Shown here piece after piece: positions 26,636 to 35,723 of a DNA stretch of 64,000 bases. The notes under the pieces are model-generated. The model was not told the DNA's origin, did not search any database, and was given only the letters and a program-made list of their open reading frames with translations. How positions within the stretch are numbered: the stretch's first letter is position 1; the number at the start of each line of letters is the position of its first letter. Where the stretch lies: contig NZ_CP011971.1 of the NCBI RefSeq assembly GCF_001579945.1, positions 2,010,001-2,074,000 on the forward strand. The letters are read 5' to 3'. A program made the translations under genes and the position numbers. Source of the stretch: Steroidobacter denitrificans. GTDB taxonomy: Bacteria; Pseudomonadota; Gammaproteobacteria; Steroidobacterales; Steroidobacteraceae.

Positions 26636-27550
26636 CTATTCCTCGTAACCCAATTGGCGCAGCGCCTTTTCGCTGTCGGACCAGTTCTCCTTCACCTTCA
26701 CCCACAATTCCAGGTGCACCGGGCGCTTGAACCGTTCGCTCATTTCCAGGCGTGCCGCACGCCCCGTCTCCTTGAGCTGCTCGCCGCCCTGACCGATGAC
26801 GATGGCCTTCTGGCCGCTGCGCTCCACCCAGATCACGGCGTTGATGTACAGACGCCCCTCCTCTTCCTCGAACCGTTCGATCCCCACCGTAATGCCGTAG
26901 GGCAGTTCCTGATGCAAACGCAAGGTGAGTTTTTCGCGCACGATCTCCGCCGCCTGGAACTCATCGGATCGGTCCGTATGCTGCTCGGGCGGGAAATGCG
27001 GCGGCGATTCCGGCAGATAGCGGGCAATCAGCGGCGCCAGCGTATCTAGATTGCTGTGCCGGCGCGCCGACACCGGAATGACCTCGACGAAATGCGCACG
27101 CCGGCTCATTTCCTCGATGAAGGGCAGCAGGCGCGCCCGCGGCGTCACCTTGTCGACCTTGCTGAGCACCAGGATGATGGGCCGACCGATGCGCACCAGT
27201 TCATCGAGCACGCGCTGGTCCGCATCGGTCCAGCGCAGCGCTTCGACCACGAACAAATTGACATCGGCATCCTGCAAGGACGTCAATGCCGCGCGGTTCA
27301 TATGACGATTCATCGCGCGCCGAGCGCCGGCATGCAGGCCGGGCGTATCGACGAATATGATCTGTGCCTGGGGCTGGGTCAGGATTCCCAGAATGCGATG
27401 GCGTGTAGTCTGCGGCTTGTGACTGACGATACTGATCTTGCGGCGCAGCAGGGCATTGAGCAGAGTCGACTTGCCTACATTGGGCCGGCCGACGATCGCT
27501 GCGAAGCCGCAGCGGTGGCCGCCATCGGATGGGGATGAATCCTGGTTCAC
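26636..27550 (-). CDS. era: GTPase Era
   Basis: Ras-like GTPase that binds 16S rRNA 3' end during 30S maturation. G1 GRPNVGKST (21-29), G3 DTPG (about 68) and G4 LSKVDK (about 135) precede a C-terminal KH domain with VIGQGGEQLKETGRAAR. 304 aa. The start overlaps the rnc stop by 4 bp, coupling the two genes as in E. coli. Confidence 0.97.
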   Translation of the reverse strand: MNQDSSPSDGGHRCGFAAIVGRPNVGKSTLLNALLRRKISIVSHKPQTTRHRILGILTQPQAQIIFVDTPGLHAGARRAMNRHMNRAALTSLQDADVNLFVVEALRWTDADQRVLDELVRIGRPIILVLSKVDKVTPRARLLPFIEEMSRRAHFVEVIPVSARRHSNLDTLAPLIARYLPESPPHFPPEQHTDRSDEFQAAEIVREKLTLRLHQELPYGITVGIERFEEEEGRLYINAVIWVERSGQKAIVIGQGGEQLKETGRAARLEMSERFKRPVHLELWVKVKENWSDSEKALRQLGYEE

Positions 27551-28239
27551 GAATCCTCACGAAGCTTACGATCCAGATCTTGCAACAACTGCTGGGCGGC
27601 GGCCTGCTCTGCGCTGCGCCGGCTGAAGCCGCTGGCCGCAGCGGCGAGATCCAGCGCGGCAACCGCACAACGCACCTCGAAACGCTGATTGTGCGCCTCG
27701 CCGCTGATCGCCTCGACCGTATATATCGGCAAAGGCAGGGCACGCGCCTGCAAGGCTTCCTGCAGACGGGTCTTGGGATCCTTCAATTCCGAGGCGCTGG
27801 GCAGGCGTTGCAGGCGCGGAGCCATCAGATGCTCGATCACTTCGGCAGCAGCTTCAAAGCCGCCATCCAGGCAAATCGCCCCGAACAGCGCCTCCAATGC
27901 GTCTGCCAGAATGGATTTGCGCCGCGTGCCGCCGGACTTCAGTTCGCCCGATCCCAGCCGCAGCTGCCCGCCGAGTTCGATCTGCGCGGCGATGGCCGCC
28001 AGTGCCTCCCCGCTGACCAGGCTGGCGCGAAAGCGCGATAGCTCGCCTTCGTCGGCTGCTCCGAATTCACGAAACACCAGCATGGCGACGACACAGTTGA
28101 GTACCGCATCGCCCAGAAACTCCAGGCGTTCGTTGTGCTGTCCGCCCGCACTGCGATGGGTCAGCGCGGCGCCGAGCAGCGCCGGATCACGACAGCGATA
28201 ACCGAGCGTGTCGTGCAACCATTCAACCGCGGTCTTCAA
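27547..28239 (-). CDS. rnc: Ribonuclease III
   Basis: Cleaves double-stranded RNA, including the 30S rRNA precursor. The catalytic signature NERLEFLGDAVL (about 38-49) and the second acidic site DALEALFGAI (about 110-120) are present. A C-terminal dsRNA-binding domain (about 153-225) ends the protein. 230 aa, close to E. coli (226). It is 6 bp after the DUF4845 gene. Confidence 0.97.
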   Translation of the reverse strand: MKTAVEWLHDTLGYRCRDPALLGAALTHRSAGGQHNERLEFLGDAVLNCVVAMLVFREFGAADEGELSRFRASLVSGEALAAIAAQIELGGQLRLGSGELKSGGTRRKSILADALEALFGAICLDGGFEAAAEVIEHLMAPRLQRLPSASELKDPKTRLQEALQARALPLPIYTVEAISGEAHNQRFEVRCAVAALDLAAAASGFSRRSAEQAAAQQLLQDLDRKLREDS

Positions 28240-28245
28240 TACGCC

Positions 28246-28611
28246 CTACTGGTTTACGTCGACGGTCTTGTCGAAATCGACCACCAACGACACATTGCCG
28301 ATGAACGGCGCCTCGGCGCGATACCAGGCGCGCATGCTGTAGCCGTTGCCGCTCCTGCGAATCTCGACCTCCTTGGGCTGCAGGCTGGTGATGTCCTCGA
28401 TCGTCCAGCGCCGATCCAGCGAACTGCGCAGTTCTCCCGGGCTGGTACGACTCCCGGCGGCTTCCTTCGCCGTCTGGTCCAGGGCGCGCGCGACCGCCAT
28501 GAATTCCATATACAGCGGAACCAGGCGAATGGCGCCATACAACCCCAGGCCCAGTATCGCGACGATGACGAGCATGCCGATGAACGTGGCGCCACTCTGA
28601 TGATCTCGCAT
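28246..28611 (-). CDS. DUF4845 single-pass membrane protein
   Basis: 121 aa starting MRDHQSGATFIGM, with a class-III-like N-terminal helix (about 8-32, GMLVIVAILGLGLYGAIRLVPLY). It recalls pilin-type prepeptides (RxQxGAT...) but lacks the usual processing pattern further on. AGGAAG lies 8 bases upstream; the frame extends to 28728 without conservation. Such a protein regularly separates lepB and rnc in Pseudomonas-like genomes. Function unknown. Confidence 0.8.
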   Translation of the reverse strand: MRDHQSGATFIGMLVIVAILGLGLYGAIRLVPLYMEFMAVARALDQTAKEAAGSRTSPGELRSSLDRRWTIEDITSLQPKEVEIRRSGNGYSMRAWYRAEAPFIGNVSLVVDFDKTVDVNQ

Positions 28612-28772
28612 TTGTTTTGCTTCCTGGTTGGTCCTGGTTTTTTTGACGTTGTCTGGACGTCGAGGCCCGGTTCGCTGCACTCCGGTTTCCCCCAGCGCCG
28701 GATACAAGATACCGCAATCACCGGTCATTCATCACCGGCGGCCACCCCCGACCCTCGACAAGTTATCCTTCC

Positions 28773-29564
28773 CTACCCAATAGGCATGCCGATTCGTCCC
28801 CAGAGCGGCGCGGACGGAAGCTTCCAATTCAACCATATACGTACCGCCTTGCCGACGAGGTTGCCCTCCGGCACGAAACCGACTTCCGGATAGCGGCTAT
28901 CGCGGCTATTGTCCCGGTTGTCGCCCATGAAGAAATAATGCCCCGCGGGCACCACGTCATCGTACTCGCGCGCATAGCGTTCCGGGATATAGAGCACCTC
29001 ATGAGTGGCCTGACCCAGCTTTTCCACACCTATACGCGCACCGGTGTGGCCATGCCCCTGATAGACCCCGTCAAGCTCCAGCCGCACCGCCTCACCGTTG
29101 ATGAAGACCTGCCGGTCGCGCACCACCACATGATCGCCCGGCAGCCCCACCAGGCGTTTGATGTAATTCGTCGCCGGGTCGGAAGGCAGCCGGAACACGA
29201 TGACATCGCCGCGCTGCGGATCGCCGATCGATACGACCTTGGTGTTCAGCACCGGCAGGCGCAGACCGTAGGAGTACTTGTTGACGAAAATGAAATCCCC
29301 ATCGAGCAAGGTCGGCATCATGGAATCCGAGGGGATGCGAAACGGCTCGAACAGGAAGGAACGGATCAACAGCACGATCAGGATGACAGGAAAGAACGAG
29401 CGCGCATACTCCACGATCACGGGATCGCGCGCTTCCTCGGCGGATGCGCCGCGCGCCGCCGCAGACTGCAGACGCCTGGCCTTGAACAGCCAGCTGTCCA
29501 TGCCCCAGATGATGCCGCTCACCAGGGTGGCTGCCACGAGAAGGAATGAAAAATCGAAGATCAT
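28773..29564 (-). CDS. lepB: Signal peptidase I LepB
   Basis: Inner-membrane peptidase that removes signal peptides from exported proteins. Two N-terminal helices (about 3-22 and 58-76) precede the periplasmic catalytic domain. That domain has the nucleophile Ser in IPSDSMMPTLLDGD, the general-base Lys in NYIKRLVGLPGD and the box E GDNRDNSRDSR. The ATG at 29564 has AAGGAA upstream and gives 263 aa. The next gene, lepA, ends 2 bp before it, so the ribosome site lies within lepA. Confidence 0.96.
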   Translation of the reverse strand: MIFDFSFLLVAATLVSGIIWGMDSWLFKARRLQSAAARGASAEEARDPVIVEYARSFFPVILIVLLIRSFLFEPFRIPSDSMMPTLLDGDFIFVNKYSYGLRLPVLNTKVVSIGDPQRGDVIVFRLPSDPATNYIKRLVGLPGDHVVVRDRQVFINGEAVRLELDGVYQGHGHTGARIGVEKLGQATHEVLYIPERYAREYDDVVPAGHYFFMGDNRDNSRDSRYPEVGFVPEGNLVGKAVRIWLNWKLPSAPLWGRIGMPIG

Positions 29565-29566
29565 GC

Positions 29567-31363
29567 TTATTTTTCCTTGCCGATCTGCAGCACCGCCAGA
29601 AATGCCTCTTGCGGAATTTCGACCGAACCTACTTGCTTCATGCGCTTCTTGCCTTCCTTCTGCTTCTCCAGAAGTTTGCGCTTGCGTGAAATATCGCCGC
29701 CATAGCATTTGGCGGTGACGTTCTTGCGCAATGCCTTGACACTGGCACGCGCCACGACATGGCTGCCGATGGCGGCCTGAATCGCGATCTCGAACATCTG
29801 GCGCGGAATCAACTCCTGCATCTTGTCCACCAGTTCGCGGCCGCGCTGATAGGCATTGTCCCGATGCACGATGATCGACAGGGCATCGACACGATCGCCG
29901 TTGATCAAGACATCCAGCCGGACCAGCGGCGCGGTCTCGAAACGATTGAATTCGTAGTCGAACGAAGCATAGCCGCGGCTGACCGACTTCATGCGATCGA
30001 AGAAATCCATGACGACCTCAGCCATCGGGATTTCATACTGCAGGGACACCTGGTTGCCCAGATACTGCATCTTGATCTGCCGGCCGCGCTTCTCCGCGCA
30101 CAGCTTCATGATTGCGCCGACGTAATCCGAGGGCAGCAGGATATTCGCCGTGATGATGGGTTCGCGCAGATCCTCGATCTCATTGCTGGGCGGAAGTCTC
30201 GCGGGATTATCGACGTACACCACGGTACCGTCGGTGCGTTCCACCTCATACACCACCGTAGGCGCGCTGGTGATCAGATCGAGGCCGTATTCGCGCTCCA
30301 GCCGCTCCTGCACGATATCCATGTGCAGCAGGCCGAGAAATCCGCAGCGAAAGCCGAATCCCAGCGCCGTGGATACTTCCGGCTCGTAATGCAGGGCCGA
30401 ATCGTTCAACCTGAGCTTGGACAGGGCGTCCCGGAAGGACTCGTAGTCCTCGGAATTGACCGGGAAAAGGCCGGCAAACACCCGCGGTTGCACCTGCTTG
30501 AATCCCGCCAGCGGCGCACTCGCCGGCCGGCCGTCCAGGGTGATCGTATCGCCGACCGGTGCGCCGTCGATGTCCTTGATACCGGCGATGACGAAACCCA
30601 CCTCGCCGCTTTCCAGCGATTCGGTGCGCACGGACTTGGGCGTGAAGCGCCCGACCTTGTCGACCTGATGGGCGCGGCCCGTCGACCATACCCGGATCTT
30701 CGCTCCGGTACGCAAAGAGCCGTTCACCACCCTCACCAGCGACACGACGCCGACGTAGTTGTCGAACCATGAATCGATGATCAACGCCTGCAGCGGCGCC
30801 TCGGGATCGCCCTTGGGAGGCGGCACCCTGCGCACCAGCTCTTCGAGCAATTCGGTGACATTCAGGCCGGTCTTGGCACTGACGCGCAGGGCATCATGCG
30901 CCTCGATACCGATGATTTCCTCGATTTCCTTGATGACTCGGTCCGGATCGGCCGACGGCAGGTCGATCTTGTTCAAGACCGGTACCACTTCCAGCCCCTG
31001 CTCGATCGCGGTGTAGCAGTTCGCGACGCTCTGCGCTTCCACGCCTTGGGCGGCATCGACCACCAGCAGCGCGCCTTCGCAAGCAGCCAGCGAACGTGAT
31101 ACCTCATAGGAAAAATCCACGTGTCCGGGCGTATCGATCAGATTCAATTGATAGGTCCGACCATCCCTGGAGAGAAACTGCAGCGACACGCTCTGCGCCT
31201 TGATCGTGATGCCGCGCTCGCGCTCCAGGGCCATGGTATCGAGTACCTGGTTTTCCATTTCGCGCTGCGCCAGCCCGCCGCACAGCTGAATGAACCGGTC
31301 GGCCAGCGTGGACTTGCCGTGATCGACGTGGGCGATGATGGAGAAGTTCCGTATGTGATTCAT
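29567..31363 (-). CDS. lepA: Elongation factor 4 (LepA)
   Basis: Ribosome-binding translational GTPase. G1 AHVDHGKST (about 11-19), switch [10 protein letters not shown] and G4 NKIDLP, followed by EF-G-like domains and the LepA-specific C-terminal domain (about 490-598), which ends in [17 protein letters not shown]. The ATG at 31363 ([16 protein letters not shown]) gives 598 aa, matching the family; upstream codons to 31456 are unconserved. It starts the lepA-lepB-DUF4845-rnc-era-recO-pdxJ-acpS run. Confidence 0.97.
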   Translation of the reverse strand: MNHIRNFSIIAHVDHGKSTLADRFIQLCGGLAQREMENQVLDTMALERERGITIKAQSVSLQFLSRDGRTYQLNLIDTPGHVDFSYEVSRSLAACEGALLVVDAAQGVEAQSVANCYTAIEQGLEVVPVLNKIDLPSADPDRVIKEIEEIIGIEAHDALRVSAKTGLNVTELLEELVRRVPPPKGDPEAPLQALIIDSWFDNYVGVVSLVRVVNGSLRTGAKIRVWSTGRAHQVDKVGRFTPKSVRTESLESGEVGFVIAGIKDIDGAPVGDTITLDGRPASAPLAGFKQVQPRVFAGLFPVNSEDYESFRDALSKLRLNDSALHYEPEVSTALGFGFRCGFLGLLHMDIVQERLEREYGLDLITSAPTVVYEVERTDGTVVYVDNPARLPPSNEIEDLREPIITANILLPSDYVGAIMKLCAEKRGRQIKMQYLGNQVSLQYEIPMAEVVMDFFDRMKSVSRGYASFDYEFNRFETAPLVRLDVLINGDRVDALSIIVHRDNAYQRGRELVDKMQELIPRQMFEIAIQAAIGSHVVARASVKALRKNVTAKCYGGDISRKRKLLEKQKEGKKRMKQVGSVEIPQEAFLAVLQIGKEK

Positions 31364-31662
31364 ATATGACGGAAATTTACGCAGCACAATGGCGCCCGCA
31401 GCCCGTGACCGCAGGAGCATTCGCACTCTGGCGCTGAATCCTGAATGATACCTCACCGGCTGCGGTCACACGGCGGGAGATGCATACTCCGTATATGGAG
31501 AGCGTTGTCTCGGCCATGATGGATATTCTTCCCATTTTCACGGTGGCGCTCCATATCTAAAAATCGGCTTCATCAGTGGCGCCCGAGCAAAAGTCGGCGG
31601 CTCCAGGTAGAGGTAAGCGGTAACGGAGCAAGCAATCGCCGCTCCATGGACCGCCCCCGGAA
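31364..31662. other. Intergenic region upstream of lepA
   Basis: About 300 bases with no supported gene. On the minus strand TATCAT near 31420 could be a -10 box for lepA, but I see no convincing -35. The position is where mucC/mucD-type genes lie in Pseudomonas; no remnant of either is recognisable. Confidence 0.35.
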
Positions 31663-31971
31663 TCAGCCCAGATAAGCCCGGACGCGCTCTACGTCCAGCC
31701 GATAGGCGCAGACGAATTCTTCGTCGGCCATCAGCACGGGAATGCGGATGGCGTACCTGCGCTCCAGCACCGGATCCAGGGAGATGTCGACGATCCTGAT
31801 CCGCTGCACATCCTGCGGCGGCAGCAGCTGCACCAGCTCGGCCAGCAGCTCGTCGCACAGGCTGCAGTCGGGGCGGCTGTACAGCGTCCATTGCGCGGGC
31901 CGCGACGAGGCGCCGTCCGGCACAGGATTGGCAACAGGCGGATCGGTGCAGGAAGGATCGGCGGAAGACAT
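31663..31971 (-). CDS. Glutaredoxin-like thioredoxin-fold protein (DUF836)
   Basis: 102 aa. The core YSRPDCSLCDELLAEL (about 31-46) carries a CxxC redox pair, followed by the thioredoxin-fold strand and the cis-Pro loop IRIPVLM. This matches the short glutaredoxin/DUF836 family. The start at 31971 avoids overlap with rseB; an ATG at 32004 is possible. It follows rseB closely and probably shares the rpoE transcript. The redox substrate is unknown. Confidence 0.85.
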   Translation of the reverse strand: MSSADPSCTDPPVANPVPDGASSRPAQWTLYSRPDCSLCDELLAELVQLLPPQDVQRIRIVDISLDPVLERRYAIRIPVLMADEEFVCAYRLDVERVRAYLG

Positions 31972-31984
31972 CGAGACTGTGGAT

Positions 31985-32995
31985 TCAGGGAACCGGGGCC
32001 ACATCCGGCGAGTGTACCGCCGTAGCGCCGTCCTTGGTCACCCCTGCCGCGATTGCCTCGACCGTGGCGGGCGGAACCTCACCCACCGCCGTCACCTGAT
32101 GGCCGTCCAAGCGCCGGGAAAATGCGAATGCGGCACCCACCTTGCTCAGACCATTCATGGCCTCGGTGTCAGGATTGCGCGGCTCGATGAATACCGACAC
32201 AGTGGCCAGACCGTCGGAATACACCAGATGCTGCACCGGCGTATTGGAGCCGGCGACGATCTGCAGGCGCCAGGCCGTGAGACGAAATCCTGCCGGCAGG
32301 CGCATCACGCTCCATTCCACGCTGCGCGACAAGCGTGGAGACTGCACATCCTGCCGGATCCAAGTATAGCCCTCACCCGACACGGCGGACTCGAGCGCCG
32401 CGGCGGGAATGCGCTCCTTGAAATTCACCTCGGCGAACAGGATCTGTTCGATCACATTGCCGTGGCTGTCGCACAGCTGCGATTTCAGCGGCATGGCGGT
32501 CTCGTGATCCAGCCACAGACGATAACCGTAGCGAAACTGATCGCGCGGCTGTACGGAGATGATCTGCGTGCGCCGCCCTAGCATCTTGGTGGAGGGTCCT
32601 CGCTCGATCTTGTAGTGGACCTCCAGATCCTCGCTGTAGCGAGGCACCGTCGAGATCAACGTGCCGGTCTCCTTGCGCCGGTCTACGAGCACCGTGCGCC
32701 GGTCGGGCAGATAACAGATGACCTCGTTCTGGGTGCGAATGACCTCCCGGCCGCTGCCATCCAAGGACACCAGCCTTTCGGTGACTCTACCCCGGTCCAC
32801 ACGGTGAATGATCCGCATGGTCTCGGAACTCGAACCGCGCAGATGAAAAAACCGCCCATCGTAATTGCGGGTGGAAATAGCCTGCGACATGCGCTCCAGC
32901 CAGGCGCGTGCCTCGCGATCCCCATCATCACCGCGTGCCCCTGCAGCCGACACCAGTAGCAGCAGCAGCAGAGAATACTTGTGCATGGACATCAA
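31985..32995 (-). CDS. rseB: Sigma-E regulatory protein RseB/MucB
   Basis: Periplasmic protein that binds the anti-sigma factor RseA and protects it from proteolysis until envelope signals arrive. Signal peptide (about 4-22), then the MucB/RseB lipoprotein-like domain (YDGRFFHLRGSSSETMRIIHRV) and the smaller C-terminal domain (LPAGFRLT, QHLVYSDGLATVSVFIE). 336 aa. Its start overlaps the rseA stop by 4 bp. Confidence 0.92.
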   Translation of the reverse strand: MMSMHKYSLLLLLLVSAAGARGDDGDREARAWLERMSQAISTRNYDGRFFHLRGSSSETMRIIHRVDRGRVTERLVSLDGSGREVIRTQNEVICYLPDRRTVLVDRRKETGTLISTVPRYSEDLEVHYKIERGPSTKMLGRRTQIISVQPRDQFRYGYRLWLDHETAMPLKSQLCDSHGNVIEQILFAEVNFKERIPAAALESAVSGEGYTWIRQDVQSPRLSRSVEWSVMRLPAGFRLTAWRLQIVAGSNTPVQHLVYSDGLATVSVFIEPRNPDTEAMNGLSKVGAAFAFSRRLDGHQVTAVGEVPPATVEAIAAGVTKDGATAVHSPDVAPVP

Positions 32996-33609
32996 GGTGC
33001 CTGCAGCGGAGTATCGGCGATCGTATCGAATCCCGCGCCGCCCAGCCCGGCCTGCGGATAGCCGGCCTGGGAATCCAGATCGTCGGCCAGCACACCGGTC
33101 AGAACCGAGCGGCGCCCCAGGGGCGATGAATACTCGCTATGCGCTACCACGTAGTTCGTCAGGCGTGTCGCCGGGGCGGTTGCCGTGCCGCGTATCTGGG
33201 CGACCGGTTCAAAGACCTCGACCGGCTCGAAAACCGCGGCATCATCGAATACCGCCTGGCCCGGCATCCATCCCAACTGCTGTACGCCCAGCACGACCGC
33301 GCCCGCCACACCCGCCGCGACGGCCATGCTCATCACAGGCCGTATACGACGGACCAGCGCGGCGGACCAGCGCATCGAGGTGCGCAGCGTCGGTTCCTGT
33401 TCCAAAGCTGCCATGACATCCGCGGCGAAGCCGCGAGCCGCCGCCACCGGTTTATCGCTGCGCAGCGCCTCGCCGATAAGTGCGTAACGCCGCATGACCT
33501 CGCCCAGATCAGCATCCCGCGCCACGCGCTGCACCAGTAAATCGATCTGCGCCTTCGACAACTCGGCATCCAGGCAAGCGGAAACCTGTTCCTTCACCGC
33601 ATCGCTCAT
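32992..33609 (-). CDS. rseA: Anti-sigma-E factor RseA/MucA
   Basis: Membrane-spanning inhibitor of RpoE. The cytoplasmic RseA N-terminal domain (about 1-80; EQVSACLDAELSKAQIDLL, RYALIGEALRSD) is followed by one helix at about 91-110. A periplasmic tail of about 95 residues follows, where site-1 cleavage and RseB binding would occur. 205 aa. It lies 128 bp after rpoE and is coupled to rseB. The DegS/DegP-type protease genes are not in this cluster. Confidence 0.9.
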   Translation of the reverse strand: MSDAVKEQVSACLDAELSKAQIDLLVQRVARDADLGEVMRRYALIGEALRSDKPVAAARGFAADVMAALEQEPTLRTSMRWSAALVRRIRPVMSMAVAAGVAGAVVLGVQQLGWMPGQAVFDDAAVFEPVEVFEPVAQIRGTATAPATRLTNYVVAHSEYSSPLGRRSVLTGVLADDLDSQAGYPQAGLGGAGFDTIADTPLQAP

Positions 33610-33737
33610 GACTGCATCACCCGCTTCCGCAACATCTTCGGCTTCCTCGCGGCAAATCGCTCGCCAGGCCGCCCCCCGCGGTCCAGCACATTCCTGTTCA
33701 TCGCTTCAGCCATCGCTCCGGCGTCAGCCTTGATTCT

Positions 33738-34313
33738 TCAGTCCAGCAAGGGTTTGAGCTTCTTGTCGATCGCCTCGCGAGCACGAAAAATTCGTGAACG
33801 CACCGTACCGACCGGGCAATCCATGGCATCCGCAATCTCCTCGTAGGACAGGCCCTCCAGCTCGCGCAATACGATGGCGGTGCGCAGATCCTCGGGTAAT
33901 TGCTCCAATGCACGCTCCACCACCTCGCGGATCTCGTCCGTCAGCAGCACCCCTTCGGGCGTATCTGCCTCCTTCAATTTTGCATGGCGGTCGTACTGAT
34001 CGGGATCCTGCAGATCCAGATCGAAATCCACCGGCCGGCGCCGGTTCGACACCAGCGCATTCTTGGCCGTATTGATGGCGATGCGGTACAGCCATGTATA
34101 GAAAGCGCTGTCGCCGCGGAACGTACCCAAGGCCCGGTAAGCCTTCAGAAAAGCCTCTTGCGCCACGTCCTCCGCCTCGGCAGGATCGTTGAGGAAACGT
34201 CCCACCAGCTTCAGTACCCGATGCTGATACTTCAGCACCAGCAGATTGAAGGCCGACTTGTCGCCTGCCTGTACCCGCTCCACCAACTGCTGGTCGGTGT
34301 CCTCCGCGGTCAT
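33738..34313 (-). CDS. rpoE: RNA polymerase sigma factor RpoE/AlgU
   Basis: ECF sigma factor for envelope stress. Sigma region 2 (about 25-90: YQHRVLKLVGRFLNDPAEAEDVAQEAFLKAYRAL, positions 27-60) and region 4 (about 130-180: LPEDLRTAIVLRELEG, then the helix-turn-helix YEEIADAMDCPVGTVRSRI). The ATG at 34313 gives 191 aa, the same size as E. coli RpoE. The longer frame to 34430 is not conserved. rseA and rseB follow. A sigma-E-type promoter lies upstream, implying autoregulation. Confidence 0.95.
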   Translation of the reverse strand: MTAEDTDQQLVERVQAGDKSAFNLLVLKYQHRVLKLVGRFLNDPAEAEDVAQEAFLKAYRALGTFRGDSAFYTWLYRIAINTAKNALVSNRRRPVDFDLDLQDPDQYDRHAKLKEADTPEGVLLTDEIREVVERALEQLPEDLRTAIVLRELEGLSYEEIADAMDCPVGTVRSRIFRAREAIDKKLKPLLD

Positions 34314-34469
34314 CGGCCTGCTTCTCCGGGTGGCGCATGCGCAAGCCATATCGGCTGCCCGCGCACGCACAGCCGCTGCTCCATCCTCCTGCGAACCGAG
34401 CCGGCCGCAGCCCGCATGACTGATGGCCACGCCGAAGCGGTGCGGGCGGCACCCGTGAACAGATACTGG

Positions 34470-34496
34470 CTAGACTGATATCGAGTGGGAAAGTTC
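34470..34496 (-). promoter_or_regulatory. Sigma-E-type promoter upstream of rpoE
   Basis: On the minus strand GAACTT (34496-34491) and TCTAG (34474-34470) are spaced by 16 bp, matching the known GGAACTT-N15/16-TCnnA pattern of RpoE/AlgU promoters. It lies 156 bp ahead of the rpoE start. Confidence 0.6.
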
Positions 34497-34500
34497 TGCG

Positions 34501-34534
34501 AAAAAAAACGGGCACCCGGGGTCGCGACGCGACC
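34501..34534 (-). terminator. Putative intrinsic terminator of the sdh operon
   Basis: Read on the minus strand, GGTCGC-GTC-GCGACC (34534-34520) and a small CGGG-TG-CCCG hairpin lead into eight consecutive T residues (34508-34501). It lies 64 bp after the sdhE stop and 4 bp before the rpoE -35 box. The T-tract is strong, the stems are modest. Confidence 0.45.
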
Positions 34535-34598
34535 GCTATACCCCCGGCGGGAATCCCCGCCGGCCGGACCGCCGGGACACATCCCGGGCGCCGATCGT

Positions 34599-34844
34599 TC
34601 AAGTATGGGCTGCGCAGAGCTGGTCGATGACATGAACCCATTCCGGATCGGCCGGCACCTCACGGCGCACCAGGTAAGCCTGTAGTTGCGGATCCGGCAG
34701 GTCCAGCAATGCCTCGAATGCCTGTCGTTCGCCTTCCGGGGCGCAAGGATAGCGTTCCCGCAGATAGCGTTCGAGTAGAACATCGAGTTCGCGCATGCCG
34801 CGCCGGCAGCGCCAGCGCAACAAACCGATGGGTGTAGAGGTCAT
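34599..34844 (-). CDS. sdhE: Succinate dehydrogenase assembly factor SdhE
   Basis: Helps attach FAD covalently to SdhA. An 81-aa five-helix protein; RWRCRRGMRELDVLLERYL (about 9-27) contains the RGxxE signature needed for flavinylation. The ATG at 34844 fits the family; the longer frame overlaps sdhB. It is downstream of sdhB in the same operon, directly tying it to its target. Confidence 0.94.
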   Translation of the reverse strand: MTSTPIGLLRWRCRRGMRELDVLLERYLRERYPCAPEGERQAFEALLDLPDPQLQAYLVRREVPADPEWVHVIDQLCAAHT

Positions 34845-34877
34845 CTCGGCCCTGCCGAGAATACCGCCGGGCGGCAC

Positions 34878-35660
34878 TCAGTGTTGCCGCTCGGCGATCT
34901 TTTTCTTGATTTCCGCGATGGCCTTGGCGGGATTCAGACCCTTCGGACAATATTGGGTGCAATTCATGATCGTGTGGCAGCGATACAGGCGGAACGGGTC
35001 CTCCAGATAGTCCAGACGCTCGCCGGTCGCCTCGTCGCGCGAATCGACGATCCAGCGATATGCGGCCAGCAGCACCGCCGGGCCGAGATACCGGTCGGGA
35101 TTCCACCAGTAGCTGGGACAGGCCGTGGAGCAGCAGGCGCACAGGATGCACGCGCTGGGACGATCGATCAGTTCCTGATCTTCCTTGGACTGCAGGCGCT
35201 CGCGATCCGGCGGCGGCGGGCTGCGTGTTTGCAGCCAGGGTTTCACCGCCGCATATTGCGCATAGAAATCGGTGAGATCCGGGACCAGATCCTTGATCAC
35301 GGGCATATGCGGCAGCGGATAGATGTTGACGGTGCCCTTGATGTCCTCGGTCGCCTTGGTGCAGGCCAGAGTATTCATTCCGTCGATATTCATTGCACAG
35401 GAGCCGCAGATGCCTTCGCGGCAGGAGCGGCGAAACGTCAGGGTCGAATCGATTTCGTTCTTGATCTTGATCAGTGCATCCAGAACCATGGGACCGCAGG
35501 CATCCATATCGATCTCATACGTATCTACGCGCGGATTGGCGCCGGAATCGGGATCGAAACGATAGATCTTGAAATTGCGGATATCCTTGGCCCCGGCAGG
35601 CGCCTTGAACGTCTTGCCAGGGGTGATTCTCGAATTCGCGGGCAAGCGAAACTGGGTCAT
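34878..35660 (-). CDS. sdhB: Succinate dehydrogenase iron-sulfur subunit SdhB
   Basis: Carries electrons from FAD to quinone. The 2Fe-2S ligands are in CREGICGSC (about 80-88) and a later Cys (TLACTKA). The 4Fe-4S ligands are in [12 protein letters not shown] (about 172-183) and the 3Fe-4S ligands in [15 protein letters not shown] (about 230-245). 260 aa. It lies 63 bp after sdhA and 33 bp before sdhE. Confidence 0.96.
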   Translation of the reverse strand: MTQFRLPANSRITPGKTFKAPAGAKDIRNFKIYRFDPDSGANPRVDTYEIDMDACGPMVLDALIKIKNEIDSTLTFRRSCREGICGSCAMNIDGMNTLACTKATEDIKGTVNIYPLPHMPVIKDLVPDLTDFYAQYAAVKPWLQTRSPPPPDRERLQSKEDQELIDRPSACILCACCSTACPSYWWNPDRYLGPAVLLAAYRWIVDSRDEATGERLDYLEDPFRLYRCHTIMNCTQYCPKGLNPAKAIAEIKKKIAERQH

Positions 35661-35723
35661 TTTTGCTCTATCCTCGCCTTCGGCGTCTGGTCTCCGCTCC
35701 GGAGGCCGTGAGAACGCCCTGGT

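Noticed and set aside
31538-31891. Minus-strand frame near the glutaredoxin gene
   Set aside because: It overlaps the glutaredoxin-like gene in another frame and is Ala/Gly/Arg-rich without motifs.
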